From positions 124,001 through 188,000 of the forward strand of contig NZ_CP156079.1 in NCBI RefSeq assembly GCF_040892545.1: a stretch of DNA of 64,000 bases, in the 5' to 3' direction. The first letter of the stretch is position 1. Every line of letters begins with the position of its first letter. Below the pieces are notes generated by a model. The model ran no database searches, was not told the DNA's origin, and was given only the letters and a program-made list of their open reading frames with translations. The DNA comes from Paracidovorax avenae. Its GTDB lineage: Bacteria > Pseudomonadota > Gammaproteobacteria > Burkholderiales > Burkholderiaceae_C. Below, one piece after another: positions 32,456 through 40,539 of this stretch. The position numbers and the translations under genes are program-made.

Positions 32456-33604
32456 TCAGGCCGCCTCGTGGACGAAGATGGGAGCGCGCGGCGCCGACGT
32501 GGCTGCGCCGGGGGCGCCTTCAGGCAGCCAGGGCCGCAACTGCGCGTACAGGTCCTTCGGATCGGCCAGGTCCGGCACCAGTGCGATGCGCTCCAGCAGC
32601 CCGGCCGCCTGGCCCAGCGCACGCATGGTGCGCAGGGCGGAGTAGTCCTCCAGCGCGAAGCCCACGGAATCGAACACCGTTACCTGCCCGGGCGACACGC
32701 GCCCCGGCGCCAGACCCGCCAGCACGCGCCAGAGCTCGGTGACGGGGAAGTCCGCCGGCATCTGCTGCAGATCGCCCTCGATGCGGGTCTGCGGCTCGTA
32801 TTCCACGAAAACCGCACCTGCCTGCAGTACCTCCGGCGCCAATTCGGTCTTGCCCGGACAGTCGCCGCCCACGGCGTTCAGGTGCATCCCCGGCTCCAGC
32901 ATGTCGGCCTGGACGATGGCTGCGCGTGTCTTGTCGGCCGTCGCCGTGGTCACGATGTCGGCGCCGCGCACGGCTTCACGCGCACTCGCGCACGGCACGC
33001 AGTGCAGTCCCTCGCGTGCATAGGGCCCGAGGTTGCGCATGAGCTTGCGCGTGGCCGCGGGGTCGGTGTCGTACAGCCGCAGCTCGCGCACGCCCAGCAG
33101 TCCGAAGAACGCCAGCGCCTGGAACTCGGCCTGCGAGCCGTTGCCGATCAGCGCCATGCAACGGCTGTCCGGCCGGGCCAGCCGCCGGGCCGCCACGGCC
33201 GAGGTGGCGGCCGTGCGCAGCGCGGTGGTCAGCGTGAGCTCGCCCAGGAACACCGGCAGGCCCGTGTCCACGTCCGCCAGGGCGCCGAAGGCCATCACCG
33301 TGGGCAGCCCGTCCTGCGTGTTGGCCGGGTGGCCGTTGACGTACTTGAAGGCATAGCCGCCGCCGGGCCGGGTATCGGCCACGGGCATGAGCTCGATCAC
33401 GCCGCGCGGCGAATGGGCGGCCGTGCGGGCGGTCTTGTCGAAGTCGTTCCACCGGGCGAAGTCGGCCTCGATGGCCTGGGCGATGGCGTGCAGGCAGGCG
33501 ATGACGCCCGTGCGACCCACCAGTTCGGCGGCACGCGGTGCGTCCAGGAATTCGGTGGATCCGGCGCGGCGCAGGGCGGGACGGATGGTGTGGGTGCGGT
33601 CCAT
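32456..33604 (-). CDS. Ornithine cyclodeaminase
   Basis: A 382-residue OCD/mu-crystallin-family enzyme that deaminates and cyclises ornithine to proline with bound NAD+. It has the Rossmann motif GNGSQAEFQALAF, the catalytic-Asp segment GGDCPGKTEL and the N-terminal substrate-binding block. The ATG at 33604 follows AAGAGG 8 nt upstream. It is first gene of the OCD-arginase pair and divergent from an Lrp/AsnC regulator. The C-terminal extension ending HEAA is ordinary for the long OCD subgroup. Confidence 0.9.
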   Translation of the reverse strand: MDRTHTIRPALRRAGSTEFLDAPRAAELVGRTGVIACLHAIAQAIEADFARWNDFDKTARTAAHSPRGVIELMPVADTRPGGGYAFKYVNGHPANTQDGLPTVMAFGALADVDTGLPVFLGELTLTTALRTAATSAVAARRLARPDSRCMALIGNGSQAEFQALAFFGLLGVRELRLYDTDPAATRKLMRNLGPYAREGLHCVPCASAREAVRGADIVTTATADKTRAAIVQADMLEPGMHLNAVGGDCPGKTELAPEVLQAGAVFVEYEPQTRIEGDLQQMPADFPVTELWRVLAGLAPGRVSPGQVTVFDSVGFALEDYSALRTMRALGQAAGLLERIALVPDLADPKDLYAQLRPWLPEGAPGAATSAPRAPIFVHEAA

Positions 33605-33651
33605 GGCATGCCTCTTCGGTGCTGGTGTACGAGGTTCCCACAGGCGTGCAC

Positions 33652-33672
33652 CAATCCAAATCGCAAGGATTG
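33652..33672. promoter_or_regulatory. Putative Lrp/AsnC operator in the OCD-regulator gap
   Basis: Inverted repeat CAATCC (33652-33657) and GGATTG (33667-33672), perfect 6-bp arms 9 bp apart in an AT-richer stretch. It sits midway between the divergent starts at 33604 and 33721. Confidence 0.5.
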
Positions 33673-33720
33673 ACCGCAATTGCGCAGAAAGCTGGCTTTA
33701 TGGCAGCATTCGTTGACACT

Positions 33721-34173
33721 ATGGACAATATCGACCAGCAACTCATCGCCGCCCTGCGCCACAACGCCCGCGCCAGCGTGGCGACGCTGGCAACGCGCCT
33801 GGGCGTGTCGCGCGGCACGGTCACCAACCGCATCCGCAAGCTGGAGGATTCGGGAACCATCGTCGGCTACACCGTGCGGTTGCGGCCGGAGGGGGAGACC
33901 GGCGGGCTGCAGGCCTGGATGAGCATTTCCATCGAGGGCAATGACGCGCGCCGCGTTACCGCCTCTCTGCTGGGCGAGCCGAGCGTGCTGTCCCTGCACG
34001 CCACCAACGGCCAGTGGGATCTTCTGGCCGAACTGCAGGTCGCGTCCCTGGCCGAGCTGGCCCAGGCTCTGGAGCGCATCCGGCTCATCAAGGGCATCCG
34101 CAACACGGAAACCAGCATCCACCTGGAAACCCTGCGCGCGCCGCCCCAGCAGGCTCCTGGCGCACGCCGGTAG
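33721..34173 (+). CDS. Lrp/AsnC-family transcriptional regulator
   Basis: A 150-residue regulator. The helix-turn-helix at about residues 5-60 is DQQLIAALRHNARASVATLA, then GVSRGTVTNRIRKLE. The RAM ligand-binding domain follows at about 70-145. Position and partners suggest it senses an amino acid (arginine or ornithine, by inference) and controls the OCD-arginase operon. The ATG at 33721 (MDNIDQQL) gives the classic Lrp N-terminus; an in-frame ATG at 33700 is the alternative. Both starts lack a strong ribosome site. Confidence 0.9.
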   Translation: MDNIDQQLIAALRHNARASVATLATRLGVSRGTVTNRIRKLEDSGTIVGYTVRLRPEGETGGLQAWMSISIEGNDARRVTASLLGEPSVLSLHATNGQWDLLAELQVASLAELAQALERIRLIKGIRNTETSIHLETLRAPPQQAPGARR

Positions 34174-34271
34174 GACATACCTGACGAGGCCGGCGCCGGC
34201 CCCGTCCCATAATCGGCCGACGGCCCCGCGCCGCAGCATCCGCAGGAACCGCCAGGAAGGAAAGACCGCCC

Positions 34272-34895
34272 ATGACTCCGCAAGCCCCCAAGCGTTTTTC
34301 GATGATCCGCGAGTTCCACCTGGCCGACTGGTTCACGCTGGGCAACGCCGTGTGCGGCGTGGGGGCGCTGTTCTCCTCCATGACGTTCATGGAGACGGGC
34401 GACGTGCGCCACGTGTATTTCGCCGCCGCGCTGGTGCTCGCGGCGCTGGTTTTCGACGTGCTCGACGGCCGCGTCGCGCGCTGGCGGCAGAAGTCCTCCG
34501 CCATGGGCCGCGAGCTGGATTCGCTGGCCGACGTGATTTCGTTCGGCGTGGCGCCGGCGATCATCGCCTACGCCTGCGGCATGCAGGGCCTCTACGACCG
34601 CATCGTCCTGGCCTTCTTCGTGGCCTGCGGCGTCTCGCGCCTCGCGCGCTACAACGTCACGGCGGAAACACTCTCCGAGGGTTCAGGCAAGGTGAAGTAC
34701 TTCGAGGGCACGCCGATCCCCACCTCCATCGTGCTGGTGGGGCTCATGGCACTGGCCGCATCGCTCGGTGCCGTGCGCGAGAACCTGTGGTTCGGCAAGC
34801 TGCTGGTGGGGGGCTTCACGCTGCACCCCTTCGTGCTGCTGTTCGCGGTGTCCGGCTCGCTCATGATCAGCCGGATCCGCATACCGAAGTTTTGA
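34272..34895 (+). CDS. pssA: CDP-diacylglycerol-serine O-phosphatidyltransferase
   Basis: A 207-residue integral membrane enzyme making phosphatidylserine, the precursor of phosphatidylethanolamine. The CDP-alcohol phosphotransferase signature is complete: DG..AR, eight residues, G...D...D, in FDVLDGRVARW and MGRELDSLAD. It has six or so hydrophobic segments. This is the membrane-bound (class II) PssA, not the soluble phospholipase-D-like E. coli enzyme. The ATG at 34272 has AGGAAAG upstream. The gene is followed at once by the dispersed repeat. Confidence 0.9.
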   Translation: MTPQAPKRFSMIREFHLADWFTLGNAVCGVGALFSSMTFMETGDVRHVYFAAALVLAALVFDVLDGRVARWRQKSSAMGRELDSLADVISFGVAPAIIAYACGMQGLYDRIVLAFFVACGVSRLARYNVTAETLSEGSGKVKYFEGTPIPTSIVLVGLMALAASLGAVRENLWFGKLLVGGFTLHPFVLLFAVSGSLMISRIRIPKF

Positions 34896-35228
34896 CCCCC
34901 CTGAGTCGCCTTCGGCGCCTTCCCCCAAGGGGGACGACGCCAGTGGCCCGGCAAAGCCGGTTCCACGGCGTCTGCTGGCGTGGCCTGCTCCGCGGCCCTC
35001 TGACGGGGCAGGCTCTGGGCGTGCGTGAGGGGCCCACCGGGCTTGAGAATGCCTCCTGACTGTCGGTAGCCCACGATGACGTGCCCGGGGCCAATCTTCC
35101 TTTGTGCGATGGATTTGCATTCACTTGCTGAACATTTACCCGCACTTCGGCCCTGCTGCGCGTGCCAATCGCCCCGGTAACGGTAAACTCCGCCGCTTTG
35201 AGCCGCGTCGTTCGCACTCCTTCCTTCC
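34896..35228. other. 333-bp gene-free stretch between pssA and minC
   Basis: The left part (34898 to about 34998) is the dispersed palindromic repeat. The right part (about 35000-35228) contains no convincing open frame. It becomes AT-richer around 35095-35150 and should hold the minCDE promoter; a CGGTAAACT near 35181 is the only weak -10-like element I see. Confidence 0.6.
34898..34998. repeat. Comamonadaceae-type dispersed palindromic repeat, longest copy
   Basis: The element begins CCCCCCTGAG. It contains nested palindromes: CGCC/GGCG with a TTC loop; CCCCC (34922-34926) and GGGGG (34929-34933); and a long stem from GACGCC (34936-34941), GTGG and CCGGC to GCCGG, CCAC and GGCGTC (34967-34972). 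It ends in GGCCTGCTCCGCGGCC. I recognise this kind of sequence as repeated at gene ends in Acidovorax-like genomes. Degenerate copies are at 17568 and 43553. Confidence 0.7.
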
Positions 35229-36002
35229 ATGGCCGTTGACACGGTGGGCCAGGCCCGCACCAGCTTTGACCTCAAGAGCGCCCAGCTGCCCGTGGTGGCC
35301 GTGGCGTTGCGGACCACCGACGCCGACGCGTTCGCTGCCGACCTGGCCGCGCGCCTCGGGGAGGACCCGGGCTTCTTCGACAACGATCCGGTGCTGATCG
35401 ACCTCGCCGCCGTGCGCGAGGAGGCTGCGCCCATCGATTTTCCCGCCCTCGTGACCCTGCTGCGCCAGCACCGCACCCAGCCCGTGGCCGTGCGCGGCGG
35501 CAGCGCCGCGCAGATGGAGGCCGCGCTCGCCGCCGGGCTCGTGGCCGCGCCGGAGGCGCCGCCCGCCCGTGCCGCCCAGCCGCCCGCCGCGGCCGAATCG
35601 CCTGCGCGGGAGGTCGTCCGCGAAGTCGTGCGCGAGGTCGAGGTGGTGCGCGAGGTGCCCGCTCCCGCACCCGGCACCGTCGTGGTGGACAAGCCGCTGC
35701 GCTCGGGCCAGCAGGTCTATGCGCGCGGCTCCGACCTCGTGGTGATGGCCGTGGTGAGCTTCGGTGCCGAAGTCATCGCCGACGGCAACATCCACGTCTA
35801 TGCGCCGCTGCGCGGCCGGGCCATCGCCGGTGCACGCGGCGACACCTCCGCCCGCATCTTCAGCACCTGCCTGGAACCGCAGCTCGTCTCGGTGGCCGGC
35901 ATCTACCGCACCACCGACACCGAGCTGCCCGACAACGTGCGCGGCAAGCCCGCGCAGGTGCGGCTCGACGGCGAGAAACTGATCATCGAGCCGCTCGCCT
36001 GA
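35229..36002 (+). CDS. minC: Septum-site determining protein MinC
   Basis: A 257-residue FtsZ-polymerisation inhibitor. The N-terminal FtsZ-inhibiting domain spans about residues 1-110. A linker of about residues 115-150 contains an Arg-Glu-Val repeat (REVVREVVREVEVVREV). The C-terminal beta-helix spans about residues 155-250 (LRSGQQVYARGSDLVVMAVVS; the RGRA.AGA.G turn for MinD binding). It is first gene of the minCDE operon, which places the division site at mid-cell. The start ATG 35229 has a poor ribosome site. Confidence 0.95.
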   Translation: MAVDTVGQARTSFDLKSAQLPVVAVALRTTDADAFAADLAARLGEDPGFFDNDPVLIDLAAVREEAAPIDFPALVTLLRQHRTQPVAVRGGSAAQMEAALAAGLVAAPEAPPARAAQPPAAAESPAREVVREVVREVEVVREVPAPAPGTVVVDKPLRSGQQVYARGSDLVVMAVVSFGAEVIADGNIHVYAPLRGRAIAGARGDTSARIFSTCLEPQLVSVAGIYRTTDTELPDNVRGKPAQVRLDGEKLIIEPLA

Positions 36003-36042
36003 CCCCAGAACACCAGACCAACGCCCCAAGGAATTTGCAGAA

Positions 36043-36858
36043 ATGGCCAAAATCGTCGTCGTGACCTCCGGCAAGGGAGGCGTGGGAAAGACCACCACCA
36101 GCGCCAGCTTCGCATCGGGCCTCGCGCTGCGCGGCCACAAGACCGCCGTGATCGACTTCGACGTCGGCCTGCGCAACCTCGACCTCATCATGGGTTGCGA
36201 GCGCCGCGTCGTGTACGACCTCATCAACGTGATTCACGGCGAGGCCAACCTGAACCAGGCCCTCATCAAGGACAAGCAGTGCGAGAACCTGTTCGTGCTG
36301 GCAGCCAGCCAGACGCGCGACAAGGACGCGCTCACGCAGGAGGGCGTGGAGAAGGTGCTGAACGACCTCGCCGCGATGGACTTCGAATACATCGTCTGCG
36401 ACTCGCCCGCCGGCATCGAAAGTGGCGCGCTCATGGCCATGCACTTCGCCGACGAGGCGCTGCTGGTGACCAACCCCGAGGTGTCCTCGGTGCGCGATTC
36501 CGACCGCATCCTCGGCATGCTCGGCAGCAAGACGAAGCGCGCGATCGAGGGCAAGGAGCCGATCAAGGAACACCTGCTCATCACGCGCTACAACCCCGGC
36601 CGCGTGCAGGACGGGCAGATGCTGAGCCTGGAGGACATCCAGGACATCCTGCGCATCGAACTCATCGGCGTCGTGCCCGAGTCCGAAAGCGTGCTGCAGG
36701 CGTCCAACCAGGGCACGCCCGCCATCCACCTGCAGGGCACGGACGTGTCCGAGGCCTACAAGGACGTGGTGGCGCGCTTCCTCGGCGAGGACAAGCCCCT
36801 GCGTTTCATCGACGCGCAGAAGCCCGGCTTCTTCAAGCGCATCTTCGGCGGGAGGTAA
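36043..36858 (+). CDS. minD: Septum-site determining ATPase MinD
   Basis: A 271-residue ParA/MinD ATPase. The deviant Walker A is GKGGVGKTT at residues 10-18, with switch I, the Walker B region around VIDFDVGLRNLDL, and a C-terminal amphipathic membrane-targeting helix ending FFKRIFGGR. It recruits MinC to the membrane and is displaced by MinE. AAGGAA lies upstream of ATG 36043, 40 nt after minC. Confidence 0.98.
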   Translation: MAKIVVVTSGKGGVGKTTTSASFASGLALRGHKTAVIDFDVGLRNLDLIMGCERRVVYDLINVIHGEANLNQALIKDKQCENLFVLAASQTRDKDALTQEGVEKVLNDLAAMDFEYIVCDSPAGIESGALMAMHFADEALLVTNPEVSSVRDSDRILGMLGSKTKRAIEGKEPIKEHLLITRYNPGRVQDGQMLSLEDIQDILRIELIGVVPESESVLQASNQGTPAIHLQGTDVSEAYKDVVARFLGEDKPLRFIDAQKPGFFKRIFGGR

Positions 36859-36861
36859 CGC

Positions 36862-37128
36862 ATGGCATCCTTTCTCTCATTCCTGCTCGGCGAAAAGAAG
36901 AAGACCGCCAGTGTCGCCAAGGAGCGGCTGCAGATCATCCTCGCTCACGAGCGCAATGGCCGCAATGCCTCGGAGCCGGACTACCTGCCCGCACTGCAGC
37001 GCGAACTCGTCGCCGTGATTTCCAAGTACGTGAAGATCAGCCCCGAAGACCTGAAGGTGCAGCTGGAGCGCCAGGACAACCTCGAAGTGCTCGAAGTCAA
37101 GATCGAACTGCCCGACACGGTGCGCTGA
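36862..37128 (+). CDS. minE: Cell division topological specificity factor MinE
   Basis: An 88-residue protein. The N-terminal amphipathic helix [10 protein letters not shown] and anti-MinCD region ([10 protein letters not shown]) are followed by the dimerising topological-specificity domain. It stimulates MinD ATPase to give pole-to-pole oscillation. It starts 3 nt after the minD stop with GGGAGG inside the minD 3' end, so it is coupled to minD. Confidence 0.98.
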   Translation: MASFLSFLLGEKKKTASVAKERLQIILAHERNGRNASEPDYLPALQRELVAVISKYVKISPEDLKVQLERQDNLEVLEVKIELPDTVR

Positions 37129-37167
37129 CCGCCCGGCCGTGGCCCGCGGTCCGCGGCCGCCAGCGGC

Positions 37168-37689
37168 TCAGAGGGGATGTTCCGTATAGAAGCGTCCGCC
37201 GTGGTAGAGCAGCGGTGGCACGCCCGGGCGGTGCGCGCAGCGCTCCACTTCTCCGACGAAGATGACGTGGTCGCCTTCGTCGTAGCGGCTGCGGTTGAAG
37301 CATTCGAACGTGGCCACCGCCCCCTCGATCAGCGGCGCGCCCGCCACGCCCGGCGTGTAGGCCACGCCCGCGAAGCGGTCCACGCCGCGGCTGGCGAAGC
37401 GCTCGGCCAGTGCCTTCTGGTCGGCGGCCAGCACGTTGATCGCATAGTGCGAACCGGCGGCCAGCGCGCCCATCGAACCGGCGGTGCGGCCCAGGCTCCA
37501 GAGTACCAGCGGCGGCGCGAGCGACACCGAATTGAATGAACTCGCCGTGAGGCCCACGAGGCCGCCGGCGGCGTCCTGCGCGGTGACGATGGTCACGCCG
37601 GTGGCGAACATGCCGAGCGCGTCGCGGAACTCGCGGGGGGAAAAGCTCGGCGGAGTGGCCAGCGCGGGCCGGGGCAGGGGACGTGTCAC
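37168..37689 (-). CDS. Flavin reductase family protein
   Basis: A 173-residue flavin-binding split-barrel protein: FRDALGMFATGVTIVTA, LTASSFNSVSLAPPLVLWSLG, then HYAINVLAADQ and GDHVIFVGEVE. Such proteins reduce FMN/FAD with NAD(P)H, often for two-component monooxygenases. No monooxygenase component is adjacent. No ATG precedes the domain; GTG at 37689 (M/V-TRPLPRP) is the best start. It is divergent from the alpha/beta-hydrolase gene and convergent with minE. Confidence 0.85.
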   Translation of the reverse strand: MTRPLPRPALATPPSFSPREFRDALGMFATGVTIVTAQDAAGGLVGLTASSFNSVSLAPPLVLWSLGRTAGSMGALAAGSHYAINVLAADQKALAERFASRGVDRFAGVAYTPGVAGAPLIEGAVATFECFNRSRYDEGDHVIFVGEVERCAHRPGVPPLLYHGGRFYTEHPL

Positions 37690-37815
37690 GGAAGGCGAAG
37701 GCGCGGCGCGCGCCGGGCGGAGGAAGGGGTCGGCTATTATGGTCCGGTGCCCGCACCCCCGCCGCCGACCGGGGCCGAGTCCCCACCGGGCGCGTTGTCG
37801 TTGCCCCTCCCTTCC

Positions 37816-38604
37816 ATGGCCCTGCTTCCCACTTTCACCACCCTTGGCGCCGGTCCCACCGTGCTCATGCTGCACGATGCCGACGGCGGCCACCTGACCT
37901 TCGCTCCCCAGGTCGAGACCCTCGCGGGCTCCGGCTACCGTGCCGTGGCCTGGGACATGCCGGGTTACGGCCGCAGCGCGCCCATCGAGCCCTACAGCTT
38001 CAAGGGGCTGGCGCAGAGCTGCATCGCACTGCTCGATGCGCTGCAGTGCACGCAGGGCACCACCCTCGTCGGCCACGGCCTGGGCGCCATGGTGGCGGTC
38101 GAGGTCGCCCTGCGGGCACCCCGCCGCGTGGGCCGGCTCGTGCTGTGCGCGGGCGGCCCGGCCCTGGATGGTGAAGGCCTGGACACCTGGGTGGCGCCCC
38201 GCGTCGCCGCGCTGGAGGGCGACCAGGCCATGGAGCGCGTGGCCGAACTGCTGGTGCCGCGCCAGACCGGCAGCGGCGCGTTGCCCGAAGGCGCGCGCCT
38301 GGCTGGCCATGCGATGGGCCAGGTCCACCGTTCCGCCTTCCGCCGCGCGCTGGAATTGCTGCCAGCGTTCGCGCGCGATGCCGCGGACCTCGCCCACCTC
38401 TCCATGCCCACCCTGCTCGTGAGTGGGGCCCAGGACCGCTGCATGCCGCCCGAGGCCTTGCAGGCCCTGGCCCACGTGCTGCCCGATGCGCGGCACCTGA
38501 GCCTGCCGAACGTGGGGCACTGGCCGCAGCTGGAAGACCCGGACGGCTTCGATGGCGCGCTGCTGGACTTCCTCGGCTCCTCCGCTCCGCGGACCATCCA
38601 CTGA
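37816..38604 (+). CDS. Alpha/beta-hydrolase-fold protein lacking the nucleophilic serine
   Basis: A 262-residue protein with a full alpha/beta-hydrolase fold. The oxyanion strand is MLHDADGG, the catalytic-acid candidate D207 in SGAQDRCMPPE and the catalytic His H235 in NVGHWPQLE. The nucleophile elbow reads GHGLGA, so the expected serine is glycine G88 (codon GGC at 38077-38079). Either it is no longer a serine hydrolase or it uses another mechanism. The ATG at 37816 fits the family start. Its TGA overlaps the next gene's ATG (TGATG), coupling it to the M14 peptidase. Confidence 0.85.
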   Translation: MALLPTFTTLGAGPTVLMLHDADGGHLTFAPQVETLAGSGYRAVAWDMPGYGRSAPIEPYSFKGLAQSCIALLDALQCTQGTTLVGHGLGAMVAVEVALRAPRRVGRLVLCAGGPALDGEGLDTWVAPRVAALEGDQAMERVAELLVPRQTGSGALPEGARLAGHAMGQVHRSAFRRALELLPAFARDAADLAHLSMPTLLVSGAQDRCMPPEALQALAHVLPDARHLSLPNVGHWPQLEDPDGFDGALLDFLGSSAPRTIH

Positions 38605-39878
38605 TGGCGGCGCGCACGAACGGCACTCCCGGGGTGCCAGCCATCCCGCGCCGTCCAGGTCTCCTGTCCCCCTGGCTGATGCCTCCGGCGGCCGTGCTGG
38701 CGCTGGCGCTGTTCGGTGCCTCCCTGTGGGATCCCCGTGCCTTCCAGGCCGGCGGACAGGCTGGCGCGGTCACTGCCTCCGACGCGGTGGTCGCCGTCGG
38801 GCGGGGGTACCTGGGCACGGGTGAGAGCGGTGCGGGATACCACTCGGTGGTCGTGCTCGGCGCGCCCGCCGAACGTTCCGGGGACACCGCGGCCTCCCCG
38901 GCGGTACCCCGGGCGTCCAGCGCGGCCCAGCCCCGGAGGGGCGCCGCATCCGCTCCGGGCCGCGGCGACGGCGCCGCGGCGTCCGCGTCCGGCGCCATGG
39001 CCACCCGCACCCTGGCGCCCGCCCAGGTCCCCGTCCCCTTGCCGCCACCCGGCGCCGCGGAATCGGTGGCCGCCTGCAAGCTGCTGCTGCCCCGCCTGCC
39101 CACGGTGGACCGGCCGCTCTGCGAATCCACGCGCCTGTCCGAAAGCGGGGCGCATTCCCGCAAGGGGCTGCCGATCTACTGGCGCGACGTGCCTCCGGCC
39201 CCGGTGGCGGGCGGTGCCGCGGGCCAGGAGCCGCTGCGCGTCCTGGTGCTGGGGGCGATCCACGGCGACGAGCCCACTTCCGCGTCGCTGGCCATGCGCT
39301 GGATCGCTTTCGCGGCCCAGCCGCAGCCGGCGTTGCGGCAGCCCGTGCACTGGCGCTTCATTCCGGCGCTCAACCCCGACGGCATGCTGGCCCGCCCGGC
39401 GACGCGCGTGAACGCCCGGGGCGTGGACCTGAACCGCAATTTCCCCACGCCGAACTGGGAGCGCGATGCTCCGGTGTACTGGGAAAAGCGCACCCGCCGC
39501 GATCCGCGCCGCTGGCCGGGGCCCGAGCCTTTGTCCGAGCCCGAGTCGCGCTTCCTGCACGAGCAGATGGAGGGCTTCCGGCCCGACCTGGTGGTGAGCA
39601 TCCACGCTCCGTATGGCGTGCTCGATTACGACGGCCCGTTGCCGCCGCCCAGCCGCCTGGGCCGCCTGCGGCTCGACCAGCTCGGCATCTTCCCAGGCTC
39701 GCTCGGCCACTACGGCAGCGTGCGCCAGGGCATGCCCGTCGTCACCATCGAGCTGCAGCACGAACTGCGCATGCCCGAAGACAGCCAGGTGCGCCAGATG
39801 TGGGTGGACCTGCTGCGGTGGATGGATACCCACCTGGCCGCCACCGATACGCCGGCCGCCGGCATTCCCGCGCGGTAG
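38604..39878 (+). CDS. M14-family zinc carboxypeptidase, murein peptide amidase A-like
   Basis: A 424-residue protein. An N-terminal membrane anchor (about residues 26-42) is followed by an Ala/Pro/Gly-rich spacer to about residue 155, then an M14 domain. Zinc ligands are H220 and E223 (AIHGDE) and H334 (SIHAPYG); NPDG, R278 in LNRNF and catalytic E383 (TIELQHE) are present. MpaA cleaves the gamma-D-Glu-DAP bond of murein peptides. E. coli MpaA is a 242-residue cytoplasmic enzyme, whereas this one is probably anchored facing the periplasm. It is translationally coupled to the hydrolase-fold gene. Confidence 0.82.
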   Translation: MAARTNGTPGVPAIPRRPGLLSPWLMPPAAVLALALFGASLWDPRAFQAGGQAGAVTASDAVVAVGRGYLGTGESGAGYHSVVVLGAPAERSGDTAASPAVPRASSAAQPRRGAASAPGRGDGAAASASGAMATRTLAPAQVPVPLPPPGAAESVAACKLLLPRLPTVDRPLCESTRLSESGAHSRKGLPIYWRDVPPAPVAGGAAGQEPLRVLVLGAIHGDEPTSASLAMRWIAFAAQPQPALRQPVHWRFIPALNPDGMLARPATRVNARGVDLNRNFPTPNWERDAPVYWEKRTRRDPRRWPGPEPLSEPESRFLHEQMEGFRPDLVVSIHAPYGVLDYDGPLPPPSRLGRLRLDQLGIFPGSLGHYGSVRQGMPVVTIELQHELRMPEDSQVRQMWVDLLRWMDTHLAATDTPAAGIPAR

Positions 39879-39914
39879 CTTCCGGCCCGGGCCGGGGCGC
39901 CTGCCCCGGGCGCC

Positions 39915-40481
39915 TCAGGAGAGCGGCGCTGCCAGGAAGCGCGCGGCCTCCCGCACGGCCGCCGCATCCGCCTGCACCGCACCCGGCGGCCCGCCCTTGC
40001 CCCAGAGTGCGCCCCGGAAGCGCATGCCCAGGAACTGCGCGCACAGCTGCACCGAATCGATCATCGGCTGGGCCTTGGCGCGGTCGCCGCTGGTCGTGAC
40101 CAGGCTGAGCGCCTTGCCGGCCATGCGCTCCTTGAACTCCAGGCCCGGCACGCGCATCCAGGCGCTCCAATGGTCCAGGTAGGTCTTGAGCGGCGAAGGA
40201 ATGCTGAACCAGTACACGGGCGACACGAACACGATCTCGGAGGCCGCGAGCGTGGCATCCAGCAGCGTGCGCAGATCGCCTTCGGGCGCGGGGTAGGTGC
40301 CGGTGGTGTGGCGCAGGTCCACGAACGGAGGCAGGTCGAGGCGGGCGAGGTGCAGCCAGTCCACGGCGGTGCCTGCGGGCAGCGCGGCCGCGGCCTGGCG
40401 GGCCAGCCATTCGGTGTTGCCGACATGGCCCGGCTCGCGGGTGGATGCGTTCAGGAAAAGAAGATGGGAGGAGGACGGCAT
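39915..40481 (-). CDS. NADPH-dependent FMN reductase / flavodoxin-like oxidoreductase
   Basis: A 188-residue flavodoxin-fold protein: LLFLNASTREPGHVGNTEWLA (phosphate loop), then SEIVFVSPVYWFSIPSPLKTYLDHW (FMN-contact loop typical of NADPH-dependent FMN reductases and quinone reductases). It is probably a cytoplasmic oxidoreductase for quinones or flavins. It starts at ATG 40481. It is a single gene downstream of dadA on the same strand (58 nt). Confidence 0.83.
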   Translation of the reverse strand: MPSSSHLLFLNASTREPGHVGNTEWLARQAAAALPAGTAVDWLHLARLDLPPFVDLRHTTGTYPAPEGDLRTLLDATLAASEIVFVSPVYWFSIPSPLKTYLDHWSAWMRVPGLEFKERMAGKALSLVTTSGDRAKAQPMIDSVQLCAQFLGMRFRGALWGKGGPPGAVQADAAAVREAARFLAAPLS

Positions 40482-40539
40482 GCGCGAGATGGTAGCGCTG
40501 CACGTCCTGCCCGCCCGCCTGCCGGGCCGGGCTGCCGTG

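Noticed and set aside
34898..34998. Palindromic repeat as an insertion-sequence end or attachment site
   Set aside because: No transposase or integrase gene, no target-site duplication visible, and partial copies at other gene ends fit a REP-like element better.
36195..37265. 356-codon plus-strand frame overlapping minD and minE
   Set aside because: Out-of-frame reading of minDE, both certain genes; Arg/Pro-rich translation.
37097..37786. 229-codon minus-strand frame overlapping the flavin reductase gene
   Set aside because: Different frame from the conserved domain; the translation is a low-complexity shadow of 37168-37689.
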